Below are positions 1 to 8,335 of a stretch of 15,580 nt of DNA, piece after piece. The stretch is from Litoreibacter sp. (GTDB taxonomy: Bacteria > Pseudomonadota > Alphaproteobacteria > Rhodobacterales > Rhodobacteraceae), in assembly GCA_013042765.1 (NCBI GenBank), contig JABDPP010000346.1:1-15580 (forward strand). Reading direction: 5' to 3'. The notes under the pieces were generated by a model. It saw nothing but the letters and a program-made list of their open reading frames with translations, was not told the DNA's origin and did not search any database. Each line of letters starts with the position of its first letter. Positions within the stretch are counted from its first letter, which is position 1. The position numbers were made by a program, and so were the translations under genes.

Positions 1-407
1 ATCAGCACCTGACGGGGCAGCGGCACAAGCTCGGCCACATAGCCGGACGCGCCCACAGAAATTGCAGCAGCGGCGATCATCGCTTCAAACAACACCGCCA
101 GTCCCACGATGATCGTCAGCCAGGGACGACGGAAGGCGGCCTCCACGTAGACGGCCTCACCCGCGGCTTGGGGCACACGCGCGGACAACTCGGCAAATGA
201 CCCGGCCGTGAAGGCCATGACAAAGGCGGAAAGCAGAAAGGAGGCAGGGGCGAATTGTCCAGCACGCACAACCGTCTCGCCCACAAGGACATAAATGCCA
301 GCACCGATGGTAACGCCAAGCCCATAAAGGATCAGCCCGGAGAGGCCGACTGACCGCCTGAGCGTAGCATGCCCGTTATGCGGCGCGTTTTGGCGCTCAA
401 GGCCCAT
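1..407 (-). CDS. APC-family amino-acid permease, N-terminal part (cut by window edge)
   Basis: The first 135 residues of an integral membrane transporter are visible, and the rest lies beyond base 1. Translation from the ATG at 407 gives a short polar leader, then a first membrane segment with the motif GLGVTIGAGIYVLVGE. That is the classic broken-helix TM1 signature of the amino acid-polyamine-organocation superfamily, where the G-[AV]-G-I element binds the substrate backbone. Two further hydrophobic stretches follow, about residues 55-68 and 90-115. A GGGAGG ribosome-binding site lies just upstream of this start on the minus strand. In this family such proteins move amino acids or amines across the inner membrane by symport or antiport; the substrate cannot be read from the N-terminus. 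It is divergent from the Lon-type protease gene and shares its promoter region, including the FNR box. The family call is firm and the specificity is unknown. Confidence 0.88.
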   Translation of the reverse strand, partial: MGLERQNAPHNGHATLRRSVGLSGLILYGLGVTIGAGIYVLVGETVVRAGQFAPASFLLSAFVMAFTAGSFAELSARVPQAAGEAVYVEAAFRRPWLTIIVGLAVLFEAMIAAAAISVGASGYVAELVPLPRQVL

Positions 408-471
408 GGCCCTCCCTTTCCCAATCTCATGCCGATGCCCGCGATGATCGGACCGGCAGGGGCGCCCCGCA

Positions 472-485
472 TTGATAAGGATCAA
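472..485. promoter_or_regulatory. Perfect FNR/FnrL-type operator (TTGAT-AAGG-ATCAA)
   Basis: The 14-mer TTGATAAGGATCAA is an exact match to the dyad recognised by FNR/Anr/FnrL/FixK-type regulators (TTGAT-N4-ATCAA). It sits in the 139-bp divergent region between the permease and the protease. Its centre at 478.5 would place a class II start site near base 520, about 27 bases before the protease start, which is a sensible leader. Toward the permease, the same geometry gives a start near 437, about 30 bases before that gene. Which gene is controlled cannot be told from sequence; the protease/stress-protein pair is my favoured target. A 10-bp perfect palindrome, GGGGCGCCCC (459-468), lies just beside it. 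Confidence 0.7.
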
Positions 486-533
486 GACCCGGACCCCGGG
501 GAGACTGCAAGGTTTGAAGCGTGAATATCGTTG

Positions 534-540
534 GGAAGGA
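534..540 (+). promoter_or_regulatory. Ribosome-binding site deciding the protease start
   Basis: GGAAGGA touches the ATG at 541 but lies 6 bases before the ATG at 547. Correct spacing therefore favours initiation at 547. A TTG further upstream at 472 opens the same frame, but it falls inside the FNR box and has no Shine-Dalgarno sequence, so it is very unlikely to be used. Confidence 0.6.
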
Positions 541-546
541 ATGACA

Positions 547-2997
547 ATGGCGAGCGCCGCGCCCAAAGCCCTGACTGGCCGACAGTTGCGCCAGAGATGC
601 GATCCGGCCGCGCTGCGCAGCACTTCCAGCGAGCAGGTCGAGCAGGCCCCCGGCCCTGCCCTTGTCGGTCAGGAACGCGGGCTGCGCGCACTGCGTCTGG
701 CCGTGGAGATGCGCGGCAGCGACTTCAACCTCTTCGTTCTTGGACCACCCGGCACCGGGCGTCATACCGCTGTTCATCGCGTGCTTCGCGAACAAGTGGC
801 CAGCCGTGAGCTTCCCCCGGACTGGGCCTATGTCAATAATTTCGATGCGCCGCACAGACCGGTCGCTCTGCGGCTGCCGGCGGGAATGGCAGACAGGCTG
901 CGTCAGGAGATGGAGCGGGTTGTTGATGATCTGGCCAGCGATATCCCCGCGCTTTTCGAGTCCGATGAATACCAGACCCAGCGCCGAGCCATAGACGAGG
1001 AATTCGGGGAACGGCAGGAACAGGCCATGGCCGAGTTCGCTGAACGCGCCCGCAAGGAAGATGTGGCCGTTGTCCGCACGCCCATGGGTTACATGGTTGC
1101 CGCGACGCGCGACGGCGAGGCCCTGAAAACGGAAGACTACAACAAGCTCCCGGAAGAAGAGCAGGAAAAGATCGACGAGAAGATCCCGCGCTTCCAGGAA
1201 GGTCTGACCGAAGTTTTGAGCAATGCCCCCAAGCTGGAGCGTGAGCATCGCGCCCGCGTCGAAGCTTTGAACGCGGAAATGGCCGAGCGCGCAGTCTCCG
1301 GTCGGATCACGGAGGCCGAGGCGGCACTGGGAAATGGAGAAGAGATCCAGCCCTATCTGGCCCGCGTGCGGGAGGACATGATCGCGAATCCGGAATTGTT
1401 CCTGCAAACAACGGCTCAAATGAACGAGGGGCTCTTCCCCGAACCTCTTGGCAAATCGCATCGCGAACCGGCTTTTGGCCGATACATGGTCAACGTGGTT
1501 GTGGCCAATACGCCGGGGCCGGACGCCACAGCCCCCATCGAAACCGAGGATCTGCCGACGCTCGACCGGCTGGTGGGACGGATCGAGCATGTCTCCCACA
1601 TGGGCTCGTTGATTACTGATTTCACTTTGATCCGACCAGGCGCATTGCACCGGGCCAACGGCGGCTTCCTTGTGCTTGATGCCCGACGGGTCCTCAGCGA
1701 GCCCTTTGCATGGGACGCGCTGAAACGCAGCCTGAAGAAACGCGCCATTACCATAACGTCGCTGGCCGAGCGCATGAGCCTGATGTCGACCACGTCGCTG
1801 GAGCCGGATCCGATCCCGCTCGATCTGCGGGTGATCCTTGTGGGCGACCGCTTGCTCTACGCCCTTTTGGTCATGCTCGACCCGGACTTTTCGGAACTCT
1901 TCAAGATCCAGGCCGATTTCGAGGACAACGTCGATCGCGACAGCGCCTCGTTGGCCGGGCTGGCAGGATTGATCCGCAGCTATGCCGCGCAGGAAGGGCT
2001 GTTGCCGCCGGAAGATACGGGCGTTGCACGCCTGCTCGACGAGGCAACGCGGATCGCGGAGGACAGCCAGAAGCTCTCCCTGCGGTTGAGCCAGATCGCC
2101 GACATCCTGCGCGAAGCGGAGCATTATGCACGCATGCGCGGACAGGCGGAGATCGCGGCAGAGGATGTCGATCGCGCGGTGGAGGAGCGCGACCGGCGCG
2201 GTGCCCGGATCCGGGACAGAACCCACGAGGCGATCACGCGAGAGACACTGATGATCGACACCGATGGCGAAAAGGTCGGCCAGATCAACGGGCTTTCGGT
2301 GGTGGGCCTTGGCGATCACCGGTTCGGGCGGCCCTCCCGCATCACCGCCCGCACCCGGATGGGAACCGGAAAGCTCATCGACATCGAACGGGAGGTCGAA
2401 CTTGGCGGTCCGCTCCACTCAAAAGGCGTGATGATCCTCGCGGGCTATCTGACATCTACCTATGCGCTGGACGTGCCTTTCTCATTGCATGCAAGTCTCG
2501 TCTTCGAGCAAAGCTATGGCGGCATCGACGGAGATAGCGCCTCCTGCGCCGAGTTGATCGCGCTGCTGTCGGCACTGTCGCATCTGCCGATCCGTCAGGA
2601 CCTTGCGATCACCGGGTCGGTCAACCAACTCGGCGAGGTGCAGGCCATCGGAGGCGTCAACGAGAAGATCGAAGGGTTCTTCGATATCTGCGCCAGACGC
2701 GGACTGACCGGGGATCAGGGCGTCCTGATCCCGGTCGCGAATGTCGCGCATCTGATGTTGCGGGACCGCGTCGTTGAAGCGGCAGAGGCCGGGCGCTTCC
2801 GGATCATCCCGATCGCGAAGGTCGATCAAGCCATGGAGTTGCTAACCGGGACCCCCGCAGGCGCACGAACACCGGAAGGTGATTTCGAAGCGGACAGCGT
2901 GAACGCCAGGATCGAGGCTCAACTTCAAGCGTTCGCACAAGCCCGGCGGGCCTTCGCGGCCCGTTCGGAAGAACCGGATCCCGGAGGCCTTGCATGA
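547..2997 (+). CDS. Lon-type AAA+ ATP-dependent protease (LonB-like, AAA_32 / peptidase S16)
   Basis: About 816 residues, usual for the bacterial AAA_32-Lon family (shorter and differently arranged from LonA). A P-loop GPPGTGRHT spans residues 66-74, with Arg71 where most P-loops have Lys. A long charged helical insertion follows, about residues 115-310. The Walker B segment GFLVLDA is at 373-379, preceded by the family block GALHRANGG, with a VGDR sensor-type strand further on. The C-terminal proteolytic domain, from about residue 560, has the Ser-Lys dyad: Ser664 in GDSAS and Lys707 in GGVNEKIEG. The 43-residue spacing equals that of E. coli Lon (679/722). It should unfold and degrade proteins in the cytoplasm. 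The stop codon overlaps the next start (ATGA), so the two are probably co-translated. A perfect FNR box upstream suggests low-oxygen induction. The start was chosen from RBS spacing; 541 is the alternative. Confidence 0.93.
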   Translation: MASAAPKALTGRQLRQRCDPAALRSTSSEQVEQAPGPALVGQERGLRALRLAVEMRGSDFNLFVLGPPGTGRHTAVHRVLREQVASRELPPDWAYVNNFDAPHRPVALRLPAGMADRLRQEMERVVDDLASDIPALFESDEYQTQRRAIDEEFGERQEQAMAEFAERARKEDVAVVRTPMGYMVAATRDGEALKTEDYNKLPEEEQEKIDEKIPRFQEGLTEVLSNAPKLEREHRARVEALNAEMAERAVSGRITEAEAALGNGEEIQPYLARVREDMIANPELFLQTTAQMNEGLFPEPLGKSHREPAFGRYMVNVVVANTPGPDATAPIETEDLPTLDRLVGRIEHVSHMGSLITDFTLIRPGALHRANGGFLVLDARRVLSEPFAWDALKRSLKKRAITITSLAERMSLMSTTSLEPDPIPLDLRVILVGDRLLYALLVMLDPDFSELFKIQADFEDNVDRDSASLAGLAGLIRSYAAQEGLLPPEDTGVARLLDEATRIAEDSQKLSLRLSQIADILREAEHYARMRGQAEIAAEDVDRAVEERDRRGARIRDRTHEAITRETLMIDTDGEKVGQINGLSVVGLGDHRFGRPSRITARTRMGTGKLIDIEREVELGGPLHSKGVMILAGYLTSTYALDVPFSLHASLVFEQSYGGIDGDSASCAELIALLSALSHLPIRQDLAITGSVNQLGEVQAIGGVNEKIEGFFDICARRGLTGDQGVLIPVANVAHLMLRDRVVEAAEAGRFRIIPIAKVDQAMELLTGTPAGARTPEGDFEADSVNARIEAQLQAFAQARRAFAARSEEPDPGGLA

Positions 2998-3719
2998 GCA
3001 CCTCGCTGCGACGGACCCGCCAATTGTTGATTGCCGCAAAGTGCTTCGCGGATGCGGAGGCAACCCTTCCCCTTATTCTGCCGCTCTTGAAACTGATGCC
3101 CGCGCGCCTTGCCGGCATCCTTGCGGAAGAGAGGATCACGGAGCTCGCCGTCACCGCGGACCAGCAGATCGTCTCGACCCGCGGCCGCCGTCTGGAAATC
3201 CCGTCGCAATTGGAAACGCTTGGACTTTCAAAGAGCGATGCACGTGCCTTTGAGAGAACGCTGGCCGAGACGGCAGCCGCACAGTCGACGGAGTGGAGGT
3301 TCAAAACAGAGCCCGGCGACCTGATCAGCAGCGTCTGCGCCTCTGTCTCCGACGAAGATCTTGTTCTCCTCGGACACAGACCGCTCCTGCGCCAACGTGG
3401 GCGTGTCCTTTTGCTACGTTCGCGGAGCGCAACGAAAGACAGGGCTCAGGAGATGGCCTCAAAATTGGCCCAAGCACTGAGAACCGTCGTGTCGGAAGTT
3501 CCACCTGAGGAAGGAGAAGTGTCGCAAGATATTCTCGCCCGTGTCGACCGCAGCCATGCGTCGCTTGTTGTCGCCGATTTCAGAGCCGGGCCGCTCAAGA
3601 CCCGCGAGGAATTGCGGCGCCTGCTCGACGCCGCCCGATGTCCCGTGGCCGTCCTTGGCGTTGCCGAAATCAGGCGGCGGAACAGGTCGCCCGCGCAAAA
3701 AACTGCGAAAAAGGGATAG
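2994..3719 (+). CDS. Uncharacterised protein with tandem universal-stress-like modules, coupled to the Lon-type protease
   Basis: 241 residues, no signal peptide and no membrane segment. The ATG overlaps the protease stop by 4 bases (ATGA) and has a perfect GGAGG 6 bases upstream, at 2983-2987. I do not recognise a defined family. The layout suggests two Rossmann-like halves. In the first (about 8-132), the strand LLIAAKCF and a helix resemble the opening of a UspA domain, ending with EDLVLLGHRPLL. In the second (about 136-222), RGRVLLLRS leads on to ILARVDRSHASLVVADFR and finishes with the UspA-like ARCPVAVLG. The usual UspA ATP-binding glycines (G-x2-G-x9-G-S/T) are not evident, so nucleotide binding may be lost. 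A basic tail (RRRNRSPAQKTAKKG) follows. The coupling suggests an adaptor or stress partner of the protease. That role is inference; the USP resemblance is by eye. Confidence 0.75.
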   Translation: MSTSLRRTRQLLIAAKCFADAEATLPLILPLLKLMPARLAGILAEERITELAVTADQQIVSTRGRRLEIPSQLETLGLSKSDARAFERTLAETAAAQSTEWRFKTEPGDLISSVCASVSDEDLVLLGHRPLLRQRGRVLLLRSRSATKDRAQEMASKLAQALRTVVSEVPPEEGEVSQDILARVDRSHASLVVADFRAGPLKTREELRRLLDAARCPVAVLGVAEIRRRNRSPAQKTAKKG

Positions 3720-3864
3720 GACCGCGAACACAAGAAACCTGTCTCCGGGCTTTCATATCTGTGCGCGCCCTAGGGCTCGATGACGAATTTCCCACGGCCT
3801 AACAAGAAGTTCTGACGCCGCGTTACATCTTGCACGGAGGCATGCTGTAGCGCAGGTTTCTTCC

Positions 3865-5172
3865 ATGAGCCTGCTCAGCCAAGCCCGCGCGGCGGCGCGA
3901 CAAACACCCGCCAGCCGCAACCGCGCGGCTGATTTCTACCGGACAGCGGCGATCTGTTTCGTCGTTCTGGGACATTGGTTCTTGGTGGCCCCTTATGCTC
4001 CGGAGGGGCAGCTGGAGCTTCGCAATATCCTCGCCGAACTGCCCTGGACACAGTATCTCACGCTGATTTTTCAGGTCATGCCCGTGTTCTTCTTCGTGGG
4101 CGGGTACTCGAATGCGGCCTCCTGGACGTCGGCGCGCCGGTCACCAGAAAAGCGCAACATCTGGGCCGCGGGCAGGCTGCGCCGCCTGCTGGTACCGGTT
4201 GTGCCTCTGGTGATCCTCTGGGCGATCGCTGCCACCATCGCATATCAACTCGAAACCGATTCGGAGCTTGTCGCGAATGCCTCCCGCGCCGCCCTGATCC
4301 CGGTTTGGTTCCTCGCGGTTTACCTGATGGTGACGTTGGTCGTTCCGATATCCTATGCGTTCTGGGAAAGGTTCGGCCTGTGGTCGGTGATGGCCCTTGC
4401 CGCGCTGGCCATCCTCGTCGATCTGATCGGCGTCGGGCTGGGTCAGAGCTGGCTGCGTTGGGTTAATTACGCGCCGGTCTGGCTGGCAGCACATCAACTC
4501 GGCTACTGGTGGTGGCGCGGCGATATCGGAGGCCGGGGCATTGCCCTGCTGATCGCCACGGGCCTTGTCTGGATGAGCATTCTGCTGGGCCCGGCAGGTT
4601 ATCCGCTGAGCATGGTATCCGTCCCGGGCGAGGCGTTTTCCAACACCCGCCCGCCGACAACCGCGATGCTCGCTCTGGGATCTATCCAGATCAGTCTGAT
4701 GCTGCTTTTGGCGCGACCGCTCTCAGTCTGGCTGCAGCGGGAGACCCCTTGGGCCCTCGTCATTCTCGCGGGTCAAAGCATTATGACTCTCTACCTGTGG
4801 CACCTGACCGTGGTGATTGTGCTTGTTGGCCTGTCGTTGGCGCTCGGAGGCCTTGGCCTCGCCATCGAGCCCGGCACGGGAGCATGGTGGGCCTTTCGCC
4901 CGGTCTGGATGGCGACGCTGATCCTTGGGCTTCTTCCATTCATGGCAATCTTCAGCCGATTTGAGGCAGGCTCACGCGCGGCGAGCGACCGCCCTGTCGG
5001 GTTTGCGCAGGCAGGCATCGGAGCCGTTACGACCTGCATGGGTCTAAGCATGCTGGCTCTGCTCGGAATCGGATGGGACGGCCTGCCGGGGTTTAACTGG
5101 ATTGCCGTGTTCCTGATCCTTGCGGGCGTGACAATGGCCACGCGCGGGCGCAAGCATCCGCCCGACACCTGA
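3865..5172 (+). CDS. Acyltransferase 3 family integral membrane protein
   Basis: 435 residues with roughly ten hydrophobic segments. It begins with the family block ADFYRTAAICFVVLGHW, where His37 matches the conserved first-helix histidine needed for acyl transfer. VFFFVGGYSNA follows at the place of the usual FFxxSGF motif. An arginine-rich RLRRLLVPVVPL marks the next helix, and MTLYLWHLTVVIVL lies late in the protein. Members (PF01757) acylate sugars, glycans or lipids at the inner membrane; the acceptor here is unknown. The ATG at 3865 is the only plausible start in frame, but its ribosome-binding site is weak. A better GGAGG at 3836-3840 instead sits before an ATG that runs straight into a stop. 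The gene stands alone, 145 bases after the USP-like gene and 172 bases before the phosphorylase, so its neighbours do not indicate a substrate. Confidence 0.87.
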   Translation: MSLLSQARAAARQTPASRNRAADFYRTAAICFVVLGHWFLVAPYAPEGQLELRNILAELPWTQYLTLIFQVMPVFFFVGGYSNAASWTSARRSPEKRNIWAAGRLRRLLVPVVPLVILWAIAATIAYQLETDSELVANASRAALIPVWFLAVYLMVTLVVPISYAFWERFGLWSVMALAALAILVDLIGVGLGQSWLRWVNYAPVWLAAHQLGYWWWRGDIGGRGIALLIATGLVWMSILLGPAGYPLSMVSVPGEAFSNTRPPTTAMLALGSIQISLMLLLARPLSVWLQRETPWALVILAGQSIMTLYLWHLTVVIVLVGLSLALGGLGLAIEPGTGAWWAFRPVWMATLILGLLPFMAIFSRFEAGSRAASDRPVGFAQAGIGAVTTCMGLSMLALLGIGWDGLPGFNWIAVFLILAGVTMATRGRKHPPDT

Positions 5173-5344
5173 TGCCTTTGACTCAGAAGTGCATGATTTA
5201 GAAGCGGAAACGCGATGTCTTACCGCAAAGCTTCACTTTTTCTCAGACACGCCGGATCACAGTTTGACTCCTAAGGCGAAAGCCGAAAAACAATTATACG
5301 ACAGTTTTGCCGTTTAATGCCGTCGGCCCAGGAGACGAGAAGGC

Positions 5345-7090
5345 GTGACACAAAATAAGAGCTTGTTGCATCTGCGCCTGAAGGAGCTGGTTCAACGAAT
5401 TTACCCTGAAATTGCTGCAGACGCCCTCGTCAAACAGGTCGAAGACGCTTTCTGGCCCAACGGTACAAGCTGTCGAAAGCGGGCGCGTGTGCCCGGTAAC
5501 AGCCTGTGGTCGGAACATGATGCGGTCCTGATTACCTACGGCGATTCCATCACGGACGGGCGCCACAAACCCCTGGACCTCCTCGAAAATTTTCTGTCGC
5601 GCAAGATGGATGGCGTGGTCAACGGCATTCACATTTTGCCGTTTTTTCCCTTCAGTTCTGACGATGGGTTCGCGGTAACCGATTACCGGGCCGTCAACTC
5701 AAGACTGGGGGATTGGAGCGATGTAACCCGGATCGCATCGCGGTTTCACCTGATGTCGGATCTGGTCCTCAACCACGTCTCCAGCCAGAGTGCGTGGTTC
5801 AATGCCTACCGGCAGGGCAACAGCCCCTATGACCGGTTCTTTTTCGAGGCGGATCCGGAAGATGATCTCTCCCGCGTGGTGCGGCCACGGACAACGCCGC
5901 TCCAGCAGAAGGTAGAGACACGTGATGGCGCGCGGCATGTCTGGTGCACATTCAGCCATGACCAGATAGATCTCGATTTTTCAAATCCGGAGGTCCTGCT
6001 GGTGATGCTGCGGATCATCCGGATTCATATCGACAAGGGCGTGCGGATCCTGCGGCTCGATGCGGTTGCGTTCATCTGGAAAGAGCCTGGTTCGACCTGC
6101 ATTCATCTGCCACAGACCCACGCCATTGTTCAGTTGCTTCGCCTGCTTTGCGATTATGCCCATGAAACGGTTGTCCTTCTGACCGAGACCAATGTTCCGC
6201 GCACCGAAAACCTCAGCTATTTCGGCAATCGCAACGAGGCGCACGCGGTCTACAATTTTCCGCTGCCGCCACTGATCCTGCATGCAATGCAGTCGGGCAC
6301 CGCACGCTATCTCCACCGCTGGCAATCCGCGATGCCGCCCGCGCAACTTGGTTGCGCCTATCTCAATTTCACCGCCAGCCATGACGGGATAGGCATGCGC
6401 CCGGCCGAAGGGGTCCTGCCGCCGGAGGAGCGGGACCGGATGATCGACACCGCCCTTGAGGCGGGAGCTTTGGTGTCCATGCGGGCATTGCCAGACGGCA
6501 CCGAGGCCCCTTACGAGCTGAACTGCGCGCTGTTTGATGTGCTGCGCCGCACGTTCAAAGGCGAAGATGACCTCCACATTGATCGGTTCCTGTGCTCGCA
6601 GACGATCCCGATGTCCCTTGAAGGTATTCCCGCCTTCTACATTCATTCCCTTCTTGCCACGCGGCATGATCACGACGCGGTCGAGCGGCGCGGCATGAAT
6701 CGCGCCATCAACCGGCATAGGTGGCACTATCCCGATCTTCTGGAGCGTCTCGCCGACCCCGAGACAGACCAGTCCCGGGTTCTCGAGGCCTTGTCCGAAC
6801 GGCTGCGGTTGCGCGCAAGACAACCGGCCTTTCACCCCAACGGAACCCAGTTCACGCTGCGGATGGATGACCGCCTGTTCGGGGTCTGGCGCCAGAGCCT
6901 TGATCGCAACCAGTCTGTCTTTGCCATCCACAATGTCAGCAATGAGACCGTTCAGGTGAGCCCTTCGGAGATCAACCTGATCGAAGATGACAGCTGGATC
7001 GACCTGATCAGCGGCGAACAGATCGTTCCATCCGCGCCGGAGATCCCTTTCGCGCCCTACCAGTGCCGGTGGATTTCAAACCGGGCGTGA
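5345..7090 (+). CDS. GH13_18 sugar phosphorylase, probable glucosylglycerate phosphorylase (YcjM-like)
   Basis: 581 residues starting at GTG, with AGGAG about 10 bases upstream. This is a (beta/alpha)8 enzyme of the sucrose-phosphorylase subfamily. Conserved region I is DLVLNH. The catalytic nucleophile is Asp239 in RLDAV, the acid/base is Glu281 in LTETN, and the transition-state Asp347 lies in ASHDGIG. The blocks KEPGSTCIHLPQTH and PDGTEAPYELN closely resemble E. coli YcjM, a glucosylglycerate phosphorylase, as I recall its sequence. It would use phosphate to cleave 2-O-alpha-glucosyl-D-glycerate to glucose 1-phosphate and glycerate in the cytoplasm. This reading is strengthened by gpgS and gpgP converging on it from the other strand. 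Sucrose phosphorylase or another GH13_18 acceptor specificity is the alternative. I found no convincing promoter in the 172-bp gap upstream. Confidence 0.85.
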   Translation: MTQNKSLLHLRLKELVQRIYPEIAADALVKQVEDAFWPNGTSCRKRARVPGNSLWSEHDAVLITYGDSITDGRHKPLDLLENFLSRKMDGVVNGIHILPFFPFSSDDGFAVTDYRAVNSRLGDWSDVTRIASRFHLMSDLVLNHVSSQSAWFNAYRQGNSPYDRFFFEADPEDDLSRVVRPRTTPLQQKVETRDGARHVWCTFSHDQIDLDFSNPEVLLVMLRIIRIHIDKGVRILRLDAVAFIWKEPGSTCIHLPQTHAIVQLLRLLCDYAHETVVLLTETNVPRTENLSYFGNRNEAHAVYNFPLPPLILHAMQSGTARYLHRWQSAMPPAQLGCAYLNFTASHDGIGMRPAEGVLPPEERDRMIDTALEAGALVSMRALPDGTEAPYELNCALFDVLRRTFKGEDDLHIDRFLCSQTIPMSLEGIPAFYIHSLLATRHDHDAVERRGMNRAINRHRWHYPDLLERLADPETDQSRVLEALSERLRLRARQPAFHPNGTQFTLRMDDRLFGVWRQSLDRNQSVFAIHNVSNETVQVSPSEINLIEDDSWIDLISGEQIVPSAPEIPFAPYQCRWISNRA

Positions 7091-7114
7091 CGCCTCGACG
7101 GCATCCGACCACGG

Positions 7115-8335
7115 TCAGCCAAATTCCTGCGCATCTTCTGCGGCCGCGAGCCTGAAATCCTGCAAGAATTCAGGGTCTGCGGCGTTCACCCTGCTCCAGG
7201 TCGCGATAAACGGAGTGTCATGCGGATTATCGAGGAACATTTGCCCTGCGCGGATGATGTTCTCCGCAAAGAGTTCAACCGATTTTTCTTCCTTGTGGCG
7301 GTCGACCACCAAGCCGTTCATCTTCGCGTCGTTGTAGTAGCTCTCCAGAAGGTCGAGCGCGACACGGTAGTAAGTCGCTTTCAACGACCGAAACAGATTC
7401 GGCGTGAACACCGTACCATCAGCGGCAAGTTTGCGGAAAATAGCCTTGCAGATATCCGTCGACATCCGGCTCAAACCCCGCGACGCGTCTTCGGGCGACA
7501 GGTCCTGATGCTTATGGTCATAGGCATCCGAAATCTCCACCTGGCAGACCGACTGGGGGGCCAAGTTACGCCACGCTTCCGACAGAACCCCGACCTCGAG
7601 CCCCCAATCCGAGGGAATGCGGAGGTCTGGCAGGGAAGGTGTACGCATCGCGAACTCTCCCGACAGCGGGTAGCGGAAACTGCGCAGATAATCGAGGTAG
7701 TCGCGGTCGCCGATGACCTTCTTCAGGGCGATCAGAAGCGGGCTTATCAAGAGACGCGTAACACGGCCGTTCATATGCTTGCCATCGGTTCTGGGATAAA
7801 ATCCCTTGGCCATCTGGTAGCGGAAATCGGGGTGCGCGACCGGATAGACAAGGCGGGCCAGCATCTCTTTGCGGTAGGTGAGAATATCGCAGTCATGGAT
7901 CGCCATCACCGAGGTATCCGCGCAGGCGATGAGATAGCCGATGCAACTCCAGACATTCTTGCCCTTGCCGGGCTCGAGAGGAGAAAGCCCCATTTTTTCA
8001 AGCCGTTGACCCAGAGACTTCATGCGAGGGCTATCGTTCCAGATCACGATATGCTGTTGCGGCAGGCGTGAAAAATAGCTCTGTGCATGGCGGAACTGGG
8101 CTTCATCCGCCTGATCGAGGCCAACAATGATCCTGTGCAGGTACGGCACCTCCGATAGTTCATCGAGAATGCCGGATAGGGCCGGCCCTTCAAGCTCGGA
8201 GTAAAGACTGGGAAGAACAAGCGTGATCTTGCGGGTTTCCGCAAAGGCATTCAGCTCATAGGTCAGGTCATCAAGGTTGCGCGTCCGGAGGTTGTGCAGC
8301 GTCGCAATATTGCCGTTCTGATGGAAATCAGCCAT
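7115..8335 (-). CDS. gpgS: Glucosyl-3-phosphoglycerate synthase (GT81 glycosyltransferase)
   Basis: 406 residues from the ATG at 8335; the longer open frame reaching 8548 only overlaps the phosphatase gene. The GT-A fold is visible: a VLPSLYSELEG strand-loop near residue 40, GKGKNVW near 124, and the metal/nucleotide-binding DCD at 148-150. The GT81 region LSGEFAM, then IPSDWGLEVGVLSE, is followed by YDHKHQ with the likely metal-binding histidine. This resembles actinobacterial GpgS. It should transfer glucose from an NDP-glucose to 3-phosphoglycerate, the committed step to the compatible solute glucosylglycerate. The start overlaps the gpgP stop by 8 bases (ATGGCTGA), so the pair is coupled. 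It ends 24 bases from the stop of the convergent phosphorylase. A mannosyl- rather than glucosyl-donor cannot be excluded from sequence alone. Confidence 0.85.
   Translation of the reverse strand: MADFHQNGNIATLHNLRTRNLDDLTYELNAFAETRKITLVLPSLYSELEGPALSGILDELSEVPYLHRIIVGLDQADEAQFRHAQSYFSRLPQQHIVIWNDSPRMKSLGQRLEKMGLSPLEPGKGKNVWSCIGYLIACADTSVMAIHDCDILTYRKEMLARLVYPVAHPDFRYQMAKGFYPRTDGKHMNGRVTRLLISPLLIALKKVIGDRDYLDYLRSFRYPLSGEFAMRTPSLPDLRIPSDWGLEVGVLSEAWRNLAPQSVCQVEISDAYDHKHQDLSPEDASRGLSRMSTDICKAIFRKLAADGTVFTPNLFRSLKATYYRVALDLLESYYNDAKMNGLVVDRHKEEKSVELFAENIIRAGQMFLDNPHDTPFIATWSRVNAADPEFLQDFRLAAAEDAQEFG

Noticed and set aside
427..2418. A 663-codon open frame on the minus strand opposite the Lon-type protease
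   Set aside because: It is the high-GC antisense shadow of a strongly conserved gene; its translation has no recognisable domain and is rich in Arg, Gln, His and Gly.
3767..3776. Palindrome GCCCTAGGGC after the USP-like gene
   Set aside because: It has no loop, no T-tract and no known operator match; palindromes of this size are expected by chance in GC-rich DNA.
3836..3850. GGAGG followed by an ATG just upstream of the acyltransferase gene
   Set aside because: The spacing is a single base and the frame stops after two codons, so it is not a gene start; a leader function cannot be supported.
5177..5270. TTTGACTC occurring twice (5177-5184 and 5263-5270) as -35 elements for the phosphorylase
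   Set aside because: No -10 element lies at 16-19 bases from either copy; the nearest TATACG (5295-5300) is 25 bases away.
5981..6931. A 316-codon minus-strand frame opposite the GH13 phosphorylase
   Set aside because: The catalytic motifs of the GH13 enzyme are on the other strand; this frame shows none.
7085..7095. GGCG-TGA-CGCC hairpin as a terminator between the convergent genes
   Set aside because: The stem is only 4 bp with a 3-base loop and has no T-tract on either side.
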